Source: Absidia repens (lineage: Eukaryota > Mucoromycota > Mucoromycetes > Mucorales > Cunninghamellaceae). From it: a stretch of DNA of 64,000 bases. Of this stretch, positions 11,351 through 24,026 are shown piece after piece. How positions within the stretch are numbered: the first letter of the stretch is position 1; every line of letters starts with the position of its first letter. A model generated the notes under the pieces. That model did no database searches, had not been told where the DNA came from, and was given only the letters and a program-made list of their open reading frames with translations. The position numbers and the translations under genes are program-made. The stretch is taken from NCBI GenBank assembly GCA_002105175.1, contig MCGE01000003.1, positions 1,871,001 through 1,935,000 of the forward strand, read 5' to 3'.

Positions 11351-12134
11351 CTAATTTTTCTTTATCTTGCCAGATATATAATTGACATAGGATGGAGGGG
11401 TACCAGAGACTGTTTTATGAAGATCGGAAAGACCACCTGTCGCCAAACCAAATAGGGCACCGAATATAAGCGAGTACCGGAAGCTTCCACGACTTAATTT
11501 GGCTATCAAACAATACCGATAAAGAATGAAACGCAATGAATACAAGGGTCGTCAGTATTTTTTTTTTTTGGCACTTACTGATAGAAGAGAAGATTGCACC
11601 TGTAGTGACACCCGCCGCGACAGAATTGGCGATATCCGCTTCCCCACGTACATCATCCAGCCCAGCTTCAACCAAGCCATATAGCAAACATAAACCACCA
11701 GTCTTTACAGCAAATCGCATCCCCCGTTTAACACCACCAAGCATCACACGATAATTCTTTGTTTTGTGATAAAAGTACCAGCCTTGGACTGTGGTAGGTA
11801 AGCGATGAGCGTTTTCAGCCAGGTACTGAAGTCCAGATTGTCGTCCGCCAATAAAAGCACCAATGCCAAAACCCCAAAATCCACCTACGGTAGAGAAGAC
11901 TAGCAATCTTGCTTTGGGTGACAGCCCTGCACGGCTTAGCGGATCGTATACTGGCATACTTTCGTTTTTCATTAACTGTGTGGGTAGCGATGGTTGCTGT
12001 TGATTGCTAGGGGGTACGGGTGTAAACTGAAGGTGGTTTGCAGCAGAAGACGGGGGAGGCATCAAAGGGGGTATAATAGTATCCGCTTTTGGCACTGGTG
12101 GCTCTATGGTATCGACTGGTTTGCCTTGATTCAT
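11351..12134 (-). CDS. Tim17/Tim22/Tim23 family mitochondrial membrane protein
   Basis: Two exons (12134-11579 and 11502-11351) give 235 residues. The first 70 residues are Pro/Gln/Ser-rich and probably disordered. The rest has the glycine-rich membrane helices of the Tim17 superfamily: VFSTVGGFWGFGIGAFIGGR, a conserved linker with RLPTTVQGWYFYHKTKNYRV, GGVKRGMRFAVKTGGLCLLYG, and a last helix YSLIFGALFGLATGGLSDL. A small fungal family with the same TVQGWYFYHKTKNYRV linker is familiar, and it may correspond to the animal complex I assembly factor TIMMDC1, though this is uncertain. Location in the inner mitochondrial membrane is inferred from the family. It is divergent from the BRD8-like gene with 169 bp between start codons. 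Confidence 0.85.
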
Positions 12135-12303
12135 TGATATGTGATAATAAATAGATAAAAAAAAAAAAACATTTTATCCGTTCAGACTGACAGCCTTTTC
12201 AAGTCGGGTATTTAATTTGACCACTCATTTTCTTTCTGTTTCTGCAATTTTTGTGCTTCCTTTTTTCTTCTTCCACTTTTTTTCGGATTTACTCCAAACA
12301 ATC
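12135..12303. promoter_or_regulatory. Shared divergent promoter, Tim17-family / BRD8-like
   Basis: Only 169 bp separate the two start codons, so both transcripts must start here. The plus-strand part is pyrimidine-rich (about 12225-12300), typical of fungal 5' leaders. No TATA box is evident. Confidence 0.7.
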
Positions 12304-14499
12304 ATGTCAACTGCTACTGAATGGACAGTTTTGGAACGATTATTATTATCGCAGGCTGTCAACAAGTATGGTGAAGACAATTGGCCTCAAGTGGCGCGTA
12401 CTCTCAAGCAACATCCTCTATTACAAGATCATGTTCAGCCTGAAGTATTCAATCAAAAGGTAAGCAGGCGAATATACACCCACACCTGTTCCTTCATTCC
12501 CTGACGATTATATTATTTATATATTTAGAACTGCTCATTACAGTACTATCTTATGATTGAAGCTATGGACTCTGAAAGGTAGAGTATATCACGAAATTGT
12601 CATTGTTCAAGTCCAATACTTATATTACTTGTCATATAGCGCACAAACCAACAATGACCATCCTACTGCTCAAGATATGCCCAAGGTGGAAAGACTGACC
12701 CGTCAATTATATTTCCAACGAGTCGAAGAACTAAAGCGAAACATCAATGAAGATGAAGAGCGAGTTGCTACCCTCTTGGCAGAAATCGACGATATCAAGT
12801 CTAAAGCAACAACAACCACTGCAGATGAACAGCAGGTGTCTCCAACAAAGGTGGGCAATGATATCAAACCTGAATTGGAAAATGGAACCGTTGAGCAAGA
12901 CGACAGTAAAGACTCTGGTGACAAAACCTCGAAACTACACGACACTGTAATGGAAGACGCAGAAAAAACACCAGCCAAAAACGACACCGATATGGATTCT
13001 CAGCAACAGCCAACACCTAAGGATCTATCACCAAACCAAAATGAAACTTCCACTGATCTGGCGACTGACGACAATGAAGATGCTACAACAAAACACAATA
13101 CCTTACCAGCTACGGACGAATTGGAAGACAAATCAACCACTGCTGATCCACAACAGTTGAACGACACATCGGTGGCGAAATCGAACGAATCTAATCATGA
13201 GAATATGGATTTAGATGGAGTCACGGAAACGCCAGCTGTAAACGAAACGTCGACACCATCATCATCAGCGGCATTGGATGCTGAATTGACTTCTGAACCA
13301 CCACTTACCGAACTCGGCATAAAAAGACCACCAAGCGATACTGCCTCTCCTAAAGCCGATATGGATCAACAAACTACCTTGGATTCCTCACCAAAACGAC
13401 AACGATTGGATCATTCGGAGACTCCTCGTTCGCCCTCATTCTCTACGCCTACTCAATTGATGAATGATAAAATGGAAGAAAGTATCATTGATGCAGGTAA
13501 AATACACCCATAGCGTCTAAAGTGGTGATGTACCTTGTTAGTAATCTTTTTGTTTTATGTTATAGACATGACTCCTGAGCAAGCTGATATAGACGGGAAG
13601 CACAATACAATCGAAACACCTGAAATACCTCCATCTGAGCCTGACCAATCTGAACTCAATCGGTTAGAAGAAAATCAATCACCAACTCCAGCATCACCAC
13701 CATCATCATCTTCGGCAGCGACGGGAACATCAGCGGCAGAAGCAAGCATAGTAGCGAAAACAGAATCACCAGCAGTAAATGTGGTTGCCGATGACGATAA
13801 TACGAATACCCCTGGGTTGGCAACAGAGTCTGGGGAAGGTGAAGAGGAAGCGGACAATCTATCGTTATCTCTGAAGGATGCGGATGGAACGGAAAGTGTA
13901 GCAGGCAGCGACAGCAATGCAGCAACGCCCTCAGCAACAACAACGGCAGCCTCGGAAAAACGACGTAGTGTTAGCAGTGGAAATATCAAGGATGACCCAC
14001 GACAGAAATCATGGCAAAAGAATGTAAATCTTCTTTGGCGAGAAATTGCAAACCACAAGAATGGAGCGATGTTTATGAATCCAATCAAAGAAGCCCAGGC
14101 GCCACTTTATTATGATGTTGTCAAATACCCCTTGGATCTCAAAGCAATCAAGAACAGAATTCGCGATGGTGTAAGTAAAATGAAAATAACAATAATCATA
14201 TAGTATGTGTGGAAAAAAAAAAAAAAAACAGAAAGAACAGAAACTCTAACTTAATTTTCTATGTGTATATGTAGGTTATACGGACAACAGTTGAATTTGA
14301 ACGTGATGTGGTTTTGATGTTGACCAATTCACTCATGTACAACAAGGAAGGGACTGAAATCTATCAAATGGCACATGAAATGCTTCAGGACGTGACGGAA
14401 CAAATCAAGATATTCAAGACTGCTGACGGCAATAGCTCGACTCACATCAAAGGTGCTTCTATTTTGGCCAAGGATCGACGACGAAGTGCGGCGGAGTAG
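12304..14499 (+). CDS. BRD8-like bromodomain protein (NuA4 acetyltransferase subunit)
   Basis: Five exons (12304-12459, 12529-12578, 12640-13496, 13566-14170, 14275-14499) give 630 residues. The N-terminus has the SANT-like block of BRD8: WTVLERLLLSQAVNKYGEDN and WPQVARTL, then NCSLQYYLMIEAM. A coiled-coil follows (VERLTRQLYFQRVEELKRNI), matching the BRD8 segment that anchors it to NuA4/TIP60. A long acidic, Thr/Ser/Glu-rich linker (residues about 110-470) leads to a C-terminal bromodomain: SWQKNVNLLWREIANHKNG, MFMNPI, APLYYDVVKYPLDLKAIKN and NSLMYN. The final Asn of the last motif is the expected acetyl-lysine anchor. The architecture of N-terminal SANT-like domain, coiled coil and single C-terminal bromodomain supports BRD8/Bdc1 over other bromodomain families. 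It acts in nuclear histone H4/H2A acetylation complexes. Confidence 0.9.
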
Positions 14500-15170
14500 G
14501 AAATAGTATTCTGCTTGAAATAAAAACCAACTTTATTTATTTACACATCACCCCTCTCTCCCTTTTTTTCAATCTATTCCACTTTTCCTCTGTCTTCTTT
14601 CTTTATTTTGTCTTTATTCTTATCATTATATCGCTGCTATATTGTATTCGTGGATCTACTATGTTAGTTCAGGTACAGCCCCAAGTGCAATATCCCAAAC
14701 CCCCCCCACCAGATCATATTGAACTCACTTTCGCTTATATAGATCTTATGTTTCACTGGCCTGACATTTACTCTGGACAAATATTCGTGTTTGAATTATT
14801 TGCTTTTTACCGCCTTCTATTTTATATTGATCAAGGTAATGTATGAACATGATATGTCGTAGTGTGTGTTTGCTAGGCTTGGTATAAGTGAAGTCGATGG
14901 CGACGATTGAAATATTATTTACTTAAGCATGTAATTTTTTTTTTTTTTTTTTAGTCCTGCCCGGATCTCATTCACTATCCTGTCCTGTCAAAAGCGGGCG
15001 AAGAATCTCGGAGACATATACAAACAAAGCGAAAAATACCTTGAACAAAAGTATCCGATCCTGCCAAATCTGCTGAACACCTCCTTACACTTCATTCTCT
15101 ACATTCAACATTGTCCAAATCAATCAACCTCTGAATATCCATTCACTTGACAATATAACACCACCATATT
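14500..15170. other. Intergenic: BRD8-like 3' end and PLD1 promoter
   Basis: No gene is supported. AAATAAAAACC at about 14518 is a likely polyadenylation signal for the upstream gene. There is a T tract at 14936-14953 and a C/A-rich leader just before the PLD1 start. Confidence 0.55.
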
Positions 15171-18100
15171 ATGATGGCTGAACAACACACACATGATATC
15201 GGCAAAGCAACAACTTCAGAAACAGCAGCTCTTTTCAAAAGTGAACAAACCAAATCCAAGGTCACCAACAACGCCCACAGTACTGCTGTCAATGCGGATC
15301 ACGGACCATCTTTATCGCGATCGCTCAGCTACCCAAAGGAAAACTCAAAACCAGATGAACACCAAAAATCTATCAGCAGGCGAATGGATGGATTGAGTTA
15401 TCAGGCAAATTGGAGGAAAATCAAGCAGTTGGCTCAAAGACGGCGAAGATCACTTGGTAGTAACAAGTCTGACGTTGCAACAACTGGCGTAGGTGACAAA
15501 GAAAATTCTGCTGATCTCTCTTTATTAAGGCGACTGGAATACAATCAACTGCCTATGATTCTCTTTGCGTTAGCAACCAAACGTGATGAAAAAGGTCTTC
15601 CAAGAATTCCGGTGTTACCCTCCATCCTCAAGGTCAAAGTCAATAGGATCAAAGAAACTGAAAATGCCAGTAGGAAATTGTCAAGGAAGGTGTATCAACT
15701 ATGTGTGGTCGTCTCTTATGGCAGCCTCCAATGGACTATCTACCGGCGATATTGGGATTTTGTCAAGCTGCATTACTCTTATTGTGGGTACGACCTTTCT
15801 CGGGCACGGCGGCCTGCTGGACTACCTGCATTTCCAAGGACCCGTCTTCATCGACCCCATCGACCTCATCGACATCGACACCATCACCAGCAGCAAAACA
15901 TAAATGATGAACAACATGTGGATCATGGCCCATCACGAAAATCACGATCTTTGAATGAACAGCAACCGCGATTTACGAACGGATCGGCAAGCACATTAGA
16001 CACACCTGATCGATTTTCTCTTGACAGCACTGGGGAACAAAGCATCATTGCTGACGATCCTTTAGTCATTCGACATGCTATGGAAGATAACGACGAAGAT
16101 GACGTTTTAGATGACGACTTGAACCACATTGTACCATCAGCAACCCACGGTTCTTCTTTATCATCACTGAATAATATTGAGCCTGACGATCAACGTTTCG
16201 AACGCCATTCAGTATCCCAACATCAACAAATCATGCAGCAAGAAGAGGGTGAACATCAAGATCAATACCATGGAAACCTTAGTTATGATACCACAGTGAC
16301 CGGAGAAACCAATACGAACGACGAATATGACAAACTTTTGGAAAAGTATATGATGCAACTTATTGGGGCTACGTTACACTCAGGAAATATCAACAGACTC
16401 TGCAAATTTTTGGAAATATCGACATTGGGCCTGCAACTCAAGGCTACTCAGCCTCAAGGTTTTCATGGAAAAGAAGGCTATATGGTTATTGTTGCACGTA
16501 GTGATCACGAACCAAAGAGATCGAGATGGAAGTTTGGATCATTCTGTCCTGGACCACGGCCAAATCATATCTCAACCACACAAGACAAGAACACGCCAAA
16601 ATGGTTTATTGTTCGGGAAAACTATATGGTGTGTGTCAACCATCCTGGCGACGTAAGTACTTCCTTTCTCTTTTTCCCTTCAAAAAATAAAAATAAATTA
16701 AACAATGTATTGATCATCAAAAATGATTTGTTTATATCTAGCTCGATTTTTATGATGTTTTATTGTTTGAACCTGGATTGCAAATACAGCGTGGCTTTGC
16801 GCATCATTCTATCAGCAAAGCAAGTAAAGTCAAAGTGGCCATCACCTCTGCAGCTAAACTTTCTCTTGGTCATTCAACATTGTGTATTCGAAACGATGCT
16901 GGTGAAATGTACCTCCGAGCCAAGAACGTTCGACAAGCCATCCAATTTGAACAATCTTTACGACGTGCTTGTAGCCAGTCTACTTGGTGTCTTGGTCCTC
17001 AACGCTTCAATAGTTTTGCTCCTGTGCGCTCGGACAGTCCCACTACTTGGTTTGTTGATGGCAATGACTACTTTTGGCAAATTTCTGTGGCTCTAGAGAA
17101 TGCAAAAAAGTATATTTATATACATGACTGGTGGCTGGTAAGAAACGATAATACACTCAATTTATCCTGGATTGAATATGAACGCTTACGACATTTTTCT
17201 TTTCTTTTCGTGTTTTGATGCTATGTATCTAGTCCCCTGAATTGGTAAGACCAGAAAAAAAAATTATTATATGATTTCATTGCCTCATCTTACACTTTTT
17301 TGGCCTCTTTAGTACCTTCGCCGACCACCTTCAAAAAATCAAGAATGGCGATTGGATGCAGTATTAAAACGAAAAGCGGAACAAGGCGTTAAAGTTTATG
17401 TGATTGTCTACAAGGAGGTATGTCAGTAAAAAAAAAAAAAAAAAAAAACGTTTTAGTTACCGGACCAGGTTAGTGACATTCATTTGTTTGATTTTTTCTC
17501 TGTAGGTTGCAATGGCAGTACCTTTATTCTCACATTATACAAAAAAGCATCTGCTATCACTCTCCAACAACATTTACGTTCAGCGGCATCCATCAAGGGC
17601 ACTTGACATCTTCAGCAATCAAGGAACTCTCTTTTATGCACATCATGAGAAAATATGTTTGGTGGATGGAATTGTTGCATTTATCGGCGGACTTGACCTT
17701 TGTTTTGGACGCTATGACACTGCACGACACATTTTGGCTGATGATCCGTCGAGCGTCGACGAACAAATATGGGTTGGCAAGGACTATTCAAATCCCCGAA
17801 TTGAAGATTTCCATGCTCTTGACAAACCCTTTGAAGACAACATCAATCGATCCCATCTACCTCGCATGCCATGGCACGACATTTCAGTACGAGTCTGTGG
17901 GGAAGCTGCTCACGACGTGGAACATCATTTTGTGCAACGGTGGAACTTTTTACGACGACGGAAATCGACAGCACCCAAGCGTGAAACACCTATGCTTCTT
18001 CCTTCTTCTGGTTTCGCCACCGACGACAAAACTGCTATATTGAAAGGTACTGATCCTCGCATTGGCTCCTCACATTCATCACTCCATACTCAGGTACAAA

Positions 18101-20198
18101 TACTTCGTAGCATATCATCGTGGAGCTCTGGCGTGGGAACGACCGAACACAGTATCATGGATGCCTATGTGGAATTAATTGGTGCATCTGAACATTTTAT
18201 ATATATTGGTAAGTAGAAAACAAATAAATACCAAAATAAAGGAAGATCCGAATCACATGTTGTTTTCATCTTGACTAATATTCCCCGCCTTTTTTTTTCT
18301 GAAGAAAATCAATTTTTTATTACATCAACACAATGTGGGGCAACGGTGATTGAAAACAAAATTGGCGATGCACTATATCATCGAATCCTACGTGCTTTCC
18401 AAAACAAAGAAAATTGGCATGCGGTGATCATGATGCCTTTGGTACCTGAATTTCCTGGAACATTCGATCTTGCGGACGGAACCACTATTCGGCTTATCAT
18501 GAACTCACAGTATCTATCTATTGGAAGAGGGCCCGATTCGCTCTTAGGAAAACTTCGGGCTGCAGGGGTAACAAATACATCACATTATATCAAATTCTAC
18601 GGGCTCCGGAATTGGGATGAACTAAACGGATCTTATGTCACTGAACAAGTCTATATACATGCCAAGGTAAAAAAAAAAAAAAAAAAAAAAAAAAGGACAC
18701 AACAATATATGCATTTCAAAGAAAAAAAGTCACTGATGACCATTTATTTTAGACTATGATAGTGGACGATCGTATCGTTATTATTGGATCGGCGAATATC
18801 AACGAACGATCAATGCTTGGTGTACGGGATTCTGAAATATGCGCGTGTATTGAAGATTATGATATGCTTGAATCAACATTTGGAGGTCAACCTGTAAAAG
18901 TGGGACGATTTGCTCATTCACTTCGGTTACGGTTAATGGCGGAGCACATGGGGTTACCGATAGACGAATGGGATGTGGACATGCTTTTGGATCAGGCTAG
19001 AACAAACAAGGAAACCGCAAAGAAATTCAAAGGGACAACAGCACAGCAGCAGCAGCAGCAGCAACAGCAACAACAACAACAAGCGCATGGATTAACATCG
19101 TCAAAAACATCGACTTATTTGGGAACGGATGCATCATCATGTCATTTACCACCTGCATATCCCGTTAAGACTCCTCCTCTATTGGATCAGCCGGATCAGC
19201 AAGATAAGCAACATCAAACCTCCGCAAGTCAGACGATGGATCAGCAGCTGAAACTCACCAACACCGCCATGTCGAGCGAAAAATCAACAAAAGTAGATCA
19301 CGCCATTGCGATAACGACACCAACAGCGCCCGCTATTGACGATGTATCTGATACTACCGGTCTTACGGTGAATGAAATTGCTACTACACTTGACATGACT
19401 GCCTCCCATAGTTATGTCATGAATGAAGAAACACTATCGCTATACAAAGAATGGGCTACTTGGGACACAGACACTGACAATAATGGTGATGGATACAGTC
19501 TCGTGCCGCTTCCGTTGCCACTAATGATGAAGTCTCCTGATGACGAAAAAACGGATGATCAAGAAACGGACTCGGACAGGCCCCCGGTGCTTACTCTTTG
19601 CAACAACGGAACGAATCACAGCAGCAACGGAACCAAAATGACAGATGACGATGCGAATGACAATGATGATATCGACGGCGATCGTCTTTCAGATGATAGG
19701 CTTTCCAACAGTGACGATGCCGATGACGAAGACAGTGATGATCTGTTTATGTGTCTTCGTGACCCCTTGACGGAACGGTGCCAGCATCTTTGGGATACGC
19801 GCGCCAGGTACAATACTGATCTTTTTAGACGATGTTTTATGGTGCTGCCGGACAACAACATTCGGACGTGGGCAACGTACAATCATTTTGCGAAAATGGC
19901 GAAGCAGCTTTTGGGCCGGGCGGAAACAACAGATGGAGTGACGAAGCACATGTCGGATATGTCAAAAGCCAAAACGGATGTCCGAATGTCCATCTCCTCC
20001 TCCTCCTCATTATTATTACAACCATCATCATCATCACCCTCCGCTACCACTACTGCATTTATGCTTCCGTTTGTTCCTCACTTGCTAGAACAGATCAAGG
20101 GCCATTTGGTGGTTTGGCCGGCTCGATTCATGGAAGATGAAGGTGATGATTTTGTGTTCGCTATGGATAGGTTGGCGCCATTGGAAATTTTTGATTAG
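15171..20198 (+). CDS. PLD1: Phospholipase D1 with PX and PH domains (Spo14-type)
   Basis: Seven exons (15171-16652, 16742-17137, 17233-17244, 17313-17417, 17506-18208, 18305-18666, 18753-20198) give 1501 residues. Order: Ser/Lys-rich N-terminus; PX domain from about residue 145 (VYQLCVVVSYGSLQWTIYRR), split by a large His/Asp/Gln-rich insert; PH domain (WFIVRENYMVCV to FEQSLRRAC); then the PLD core. HKD1 is H712-x-K714-x4-D719 (HHEKICLVD) followed by GGLDLCFGRYD. HKD2 is H1018-x-K1020-x4-D1025 (HAKTMIVDD) followed by IIGSANINERSMLG. The C-terminal tail (GHLVVWPARFM, LAPLEIFD) is typical of Spo14. It hydrolyses phosphatidylcholine to phosphatidic acid at PI(4,5)P2-containing membranes. Exon 3 is only 12 nt, and an intron falls right after the catalytic Lys of HKD2. 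A CAG/CAA tract at 19042-19083 encodes poly-Gln after the core. Confidence 0.96.
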
Positions 20199-20522
20199 TT
20201 TTGAGTGCATTCTCTCTCCTCTCCTTTTTTTTTTTTTTTTTCTATTTTTTTGATATCATCATTTTACTGTAGTTTAGTTATATATATAGTATTATATAGA
20301 TCTCCTTCCCCCTCAATCCATCATATATGGTCCAAGTTTTTACATATTACAAATAAAGGCATATTGATTGAATGATTTTATTGAAGTGTATATTTTTGAT
20401 TGACAAGCTATGATATGTTTCATCATCATTTTACTGTAGTTTAGTCATATATGTCCTTCCCCATCAATCCATATAAAGTCCAATTTTTTACATATTACAA
20501 ATAAAGACAATGACATATTGAT

Positions 20523-20557
<35 letters not shown>

Positions 20558-20997
20558 GACATGATATGTTTCATTGAAGGATATTTTTTTTATTGACAAA
20601 CAAGGAAGTAAAAAAAAAAAGGGTAAAAAAAAAAAGAAAAAAAAAAAGGGCGCAAGGACTGTGGAGACAAAGTGGGCACATAAATATATATATATCAATA
20701 TGAGATAAGAAAGTAAGAGAACGAATGAAGATAAAAGGAAGAGGGCAAATAAATAACTAAAAAAAGAAGAAAGAGAGACGGCAGAAGTACATGTAGTGAG
20801 GATACCAATTTTTGTTTGATTTCATATAAAACTCCTTTGGTACAACAATTTCCCAGTGGATAAAAAGAATAAAAACATAAAAAAAATAAAAAGAAAAAGG
20901 GCGGCATAGTATATATATATGTAATAAGAGAGAGGAGAGATAAAACGACATAAAGAAGATATATATAATATATATGAAAATCGAAGGTGTGCTTGAT
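20199..20997. other. Convergent 3' region of PLD1 and the H2C2 gene
   Basis: It contains a two-copy tandem duplication (listed separately), a T tract at 20525-20553 and an A-rich stretch to about 20890. No gene is supported. Confidence 0.6.
20255..20605 (+). repeat. Tandem duplication carrying a doubled polyadenylation region
   Basis: Unit 1 (about 20255-20410) and unit 2 (about 20423-20605) share CATCATTTTACTGTAGTTTA, CCTTCCCC-TCAATCCAT, TTTACATATTACAAATAAAG, GATATGTTTCATC/T and a final TTGATTGACAA-like end. Each unit keeps one AATAAA. The units are diverged by small indels and a T tract in unit 2, so the duplication is not brand new. It sits 60 bp after the PLD1 stop, so PLD1 probably has two alternative poly(A) sites. 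Confidence 0.75.
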
Positions 20998-21950
20998 TCA
21001 AAAGAAGGACATCAAATTCAGGGATTGTTGGTTGACAAATGGTGGAATGGGCTGTGGTCGCTTTGGTTCAAAATGACAAGCGGTGGGTGACAATGGCGAC
21101 GTAGGTGAAGCCAACATCGATTGCTGCTCTTGATGACGATGATGAGATGTTGGTGTTGGGTCCATTGTATGAACATGCATAAATCCGTACCCATCCATGC
21201 GTACCTGTTGTTGATTCCTTTGTTGCTGGTGAGCATAAATGCAAGAGTTGCTGTTGTTGTTGTTGTCGGTTGGAGCTGTTGCGGTGGTTGTGGGTGTAAA
21301 ATGATCAGTGAGCGAAGAAGAGGTATCCTTGATAAATATTTCTTCGGGAGAAGGCTGGGATAAAGATGGCGGTGGTGGAAAACAGCATTGAGGGTGATGG
21401 TGATCCGTATACAAAGGAGGGGGAGGAAGATCGCCGGAAGAGGGCGAACTGGCAGTAGCTGTGGTACTGGTTGAAGAAGAAGAGGTTGCTGTCAAAGCGG
21501 CAGAATGTGTAGAGGACGATGATGATGAGGGTAAAGGGCATAGCATGTCATCCGATAAAGCATTGGCAGCGGAAGATGAAATAGGAGGAGGTCCAAGAGC
21601 ATTGGTAGTAGTACCGCTATTGTGGTTTGGAGCAGGTGGCATATTTGGAAGACAACAAGGAATAGGATCAGTTGGTGGCGACGACAATTGTGATTGATAC
21701 ATAGCGTTCGAGGATCGATGACTAATTGAGTTCATAAATCTTGATTCCTCCGAGTGGATTTGCTGTCGCTGATAATGATTTTGCATATTGGCATAAGTAG
21801 AAAACATATCCGCATGGCCATTACGTCGTGTGATACAAAAAGGGCAGTGACGAACAAACCGGGCAATCAGTTCTTTTGGTATCCATGAGAATCGACGACG
21901 AACCTATTTCAAAAAAGAAAAAAAAAAAAAGTTGTATGGTTAGAACGAGA

Positions 21951-21985
<35 letters not shown>

Positions 21986-22365
21986 ATTACCAAAGTAGAT
22001 GTCTTATCACGACCACCATGATGAGATTGACGATGCGCCCAAATAAGAATATGATAGATTTGTTCCCGCATTGCCACAGGTTTGTTATCATGACAAACGA
22101 CCAAGCGACCATTGTGGAGAGGCACCAGTTGGAACATTTTCTTGACCCAAAACCGGAATTGTGCAGTGGATACGGATGTATTTTTAGGTTCTTGTAGCAC
22201 CTGGAGAATCAATTCATATCGCTGACGATCGATCAAAGCCTTGTCTCGTTTTTTGAATGATAATTTGTCCAGATAGTTTTGCACAATGTCATCGAAGTCT
22301 TGGCTGCTGGGATATTGATTGTTTTCTTGAAAGCGATAAGGGCGCGGCGAAAGATCTTGTTCCAT
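20998..22365 (-). CDS. Protein with integrase-type H2C2 zinc finger, no integrase core
   Basis: Two exons (22365-21991 and 21903-20998) give 426 residues. Residues about 95-150 form an H2C2 zinc-binding domain like the N-terminal domain of retroviral/Gypsy-type integrases: REQIYHILIWAHRQSHHGGR, TSTLVRRRFSWIPKELIARF, VRHCPFCITRR, with ligands H111, H115, C145 and C148. The HGGR(D)K phrase resembles the KRBA2/Ginger type. Instead of an RNase-H-like DDE core, the remaining 270 residues are Ser/Pro/Thr/His/Gln-rich and probably disordered. The N-terminus (about 30-90) looks helical. An intact, spliced gene with no TE hallmarks around it suggests a domesticated transposon-derived DNA-binding or adaptor protein; the function is unknown. 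The start at 22365 (MEQDL) was preferred; an in-frame ATG at 22392 would add nine hydrophobic residues. The intron holds a (GT)16 tract. Confidence 0.8.
21953..21984. repeat. (GT)n microsatellite
   Basis: About 16 uninterrupted GT units lie inside the single intron of the H2C2 gene, a few bases from its donor site. Confidence 0.9.
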
Positions 22366-23719
22366 TGAAGCGAATAAAAAATAATAATACAATAATAAAA
22401 AAGGGGGTTTGTGTGCGTGTGTCTGTGGCTGGGTGGTTAGGTGGGTGCGGGGTGGTTTGTATTTCGTTTCAATAAGTATAAAATAAAAGGATCAGGAAGA
22501 TATATAAAAAAAAAAAGAAAGTGACTTGAATGTATATATAGAAATAAAAATAAAAAGAAAAAGAAAAAGAAAGAAAAGGAAAAATAAAAAAGTAGGTAAA
22601 ATATAAGAAAATTAAAAGCGGGATTTAAACCCCAAAAAAGGAGATAGTGGTACGAAAATTCATGCATGAATGTCGGATCACATTGAGATGGGGTAGAAAT
22701 AAACCGCAATCCAAAGTAGTTTATTTACCATTAAATAATAAAACGAAAGAAAGAAAGTAATTAATCAAAAAAATTATATAAGGAGTCAACAATTGAGTAA
22801 GGGTTGTAGTTATTGTATATATAGTACAAAAAAAACCATCCTTAAAAAGTAACTATCCTTGAATTTAAAAAACACCGAGAAATTGTTTTTAAAGCCGACA
22901 TGATAATATCAAAGTATCTGTACTGTCCTGTACAGTATATCCCTAATATTAAAAACAAAAAGAAAAACGAGGGGTAAAAAAAAAATTGGTCCGAACAAAA
23001 TCATGTGAGAAAAATGTAAATGATGAAGCATATCTTTTTATTGTTACAGTTTTATATTTTCTGGAAGAAGAGTAATTGATTTGATTCTTTTGCATTCACC
23101 TATTAGTTTAAAAGATAAAGCTAATGTATGTTTATTGCCAGCCAATACAATTAAAAAACATAAAAATAACATAGGTTTTGGAAAGGATGAACAATAAAAG
23201 GTTAAATAAAATTGATGGTACTTCAAAACAGGCATTATGAGATACACGCCCCCCCCCCTTTTTTTTTCTATATCGTATCACCCCTATTGTTCCGCTCGCC
23301 TATATACATCATTAACATATAGCCATTCCCATTGTCATTTGATCCGCGCCCTTGCTTTTCACTACATGCATTACCATCCAATCAAAAAGACATAAAGTAC
23401 GCCGATGTCATTCATGATGGGTGCGTAGGGTCGATTCTTCATTTCTTTCTTCAAGGCGGTCCTGATCTTAATTTTTTTAAACACCCTCCTCTATTAAACA
23501 TAATAATCAGCAACAGCTTTTTAAAACGATCATTGTATCATATAAAACCATCATCAATGTAACTCTTTTTTTTTTATTGATTAATTAATCAAATAAGAAT
23601 AAAAAATAAAAAAGAACCAATTTTACTACTACTACTGCCACTACTACTACTACTGCTACTACTGCTGCTCCTGCTACTGCTGCTACTAGGACTACGACTT
23701 TATCTACAAGAGAGTAAAA
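22366..23719. other. Intergenic, no gene seen
   Basis: This is the promoter side of the H2C2 gene and the 3' side of the Rap-GAP gene. It holds A-rich tracts (22500-22620), a CTGTACTGTCCTGTACAG inverted repeat at about 22919-22936, and a trinucleotide tract of ACT/GCT units at about 23626-23690, right after the Rap-GAP stop codon. No open frame here looks like a gene. Confidence 0.5.
23626..23690. repeat. Imperfect ACT/GCT trinucleotide tract
   Basis: It consists of runs of ACT mixed with GCT and GCC units, 30-95 bp beyond the Rap-GAP stop codon and so probably in its 3' UTR. Confidence 0.8.
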
Positions 23720-23994
23720 CTAAGCTAATAAAGTGGGTTCCACAGAGGTCTGATCAGTAGACGTGTCTTGTTCCTGTTGCAGTTGATGCTGCTGCTGCTG
23801 CTGCTGCTGGCGTTTACTCGAAAAGGAGGTGAATATAGTTTGCGCCCGCTGTTTGAATCCTAACAGAGAAACATAAAAGCGTTAGTTGACACACAAAACT
23901 TGCCCGTATCTAATGATCACATTAACCCGGCCCTGCCCTTTTGTCTATTTTCATATGCATTACCGTCTTTTTTTGCGTTGGATTTTGTTGAACC

Positions 23995-24026
<32 letters not shown>

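Noticed and set aside
13656..14088. Antisense ORFs opposite the BRD8-like acidic linker
   Set aside because: They are made of Leu/Ser/Val runs that mirror the repeated GAA/GCA/TCA codons of the real gene.
22366..22392. Earlier in-frame ATG for the H2C2 protein
   Set aside because: It would add a short hydrophobic Tyr/Phe stretch encoded by an A/T-rich leader. MEQDL at 22365 gives a more ordinary N-terminus, but the longer form cannot be excluded.
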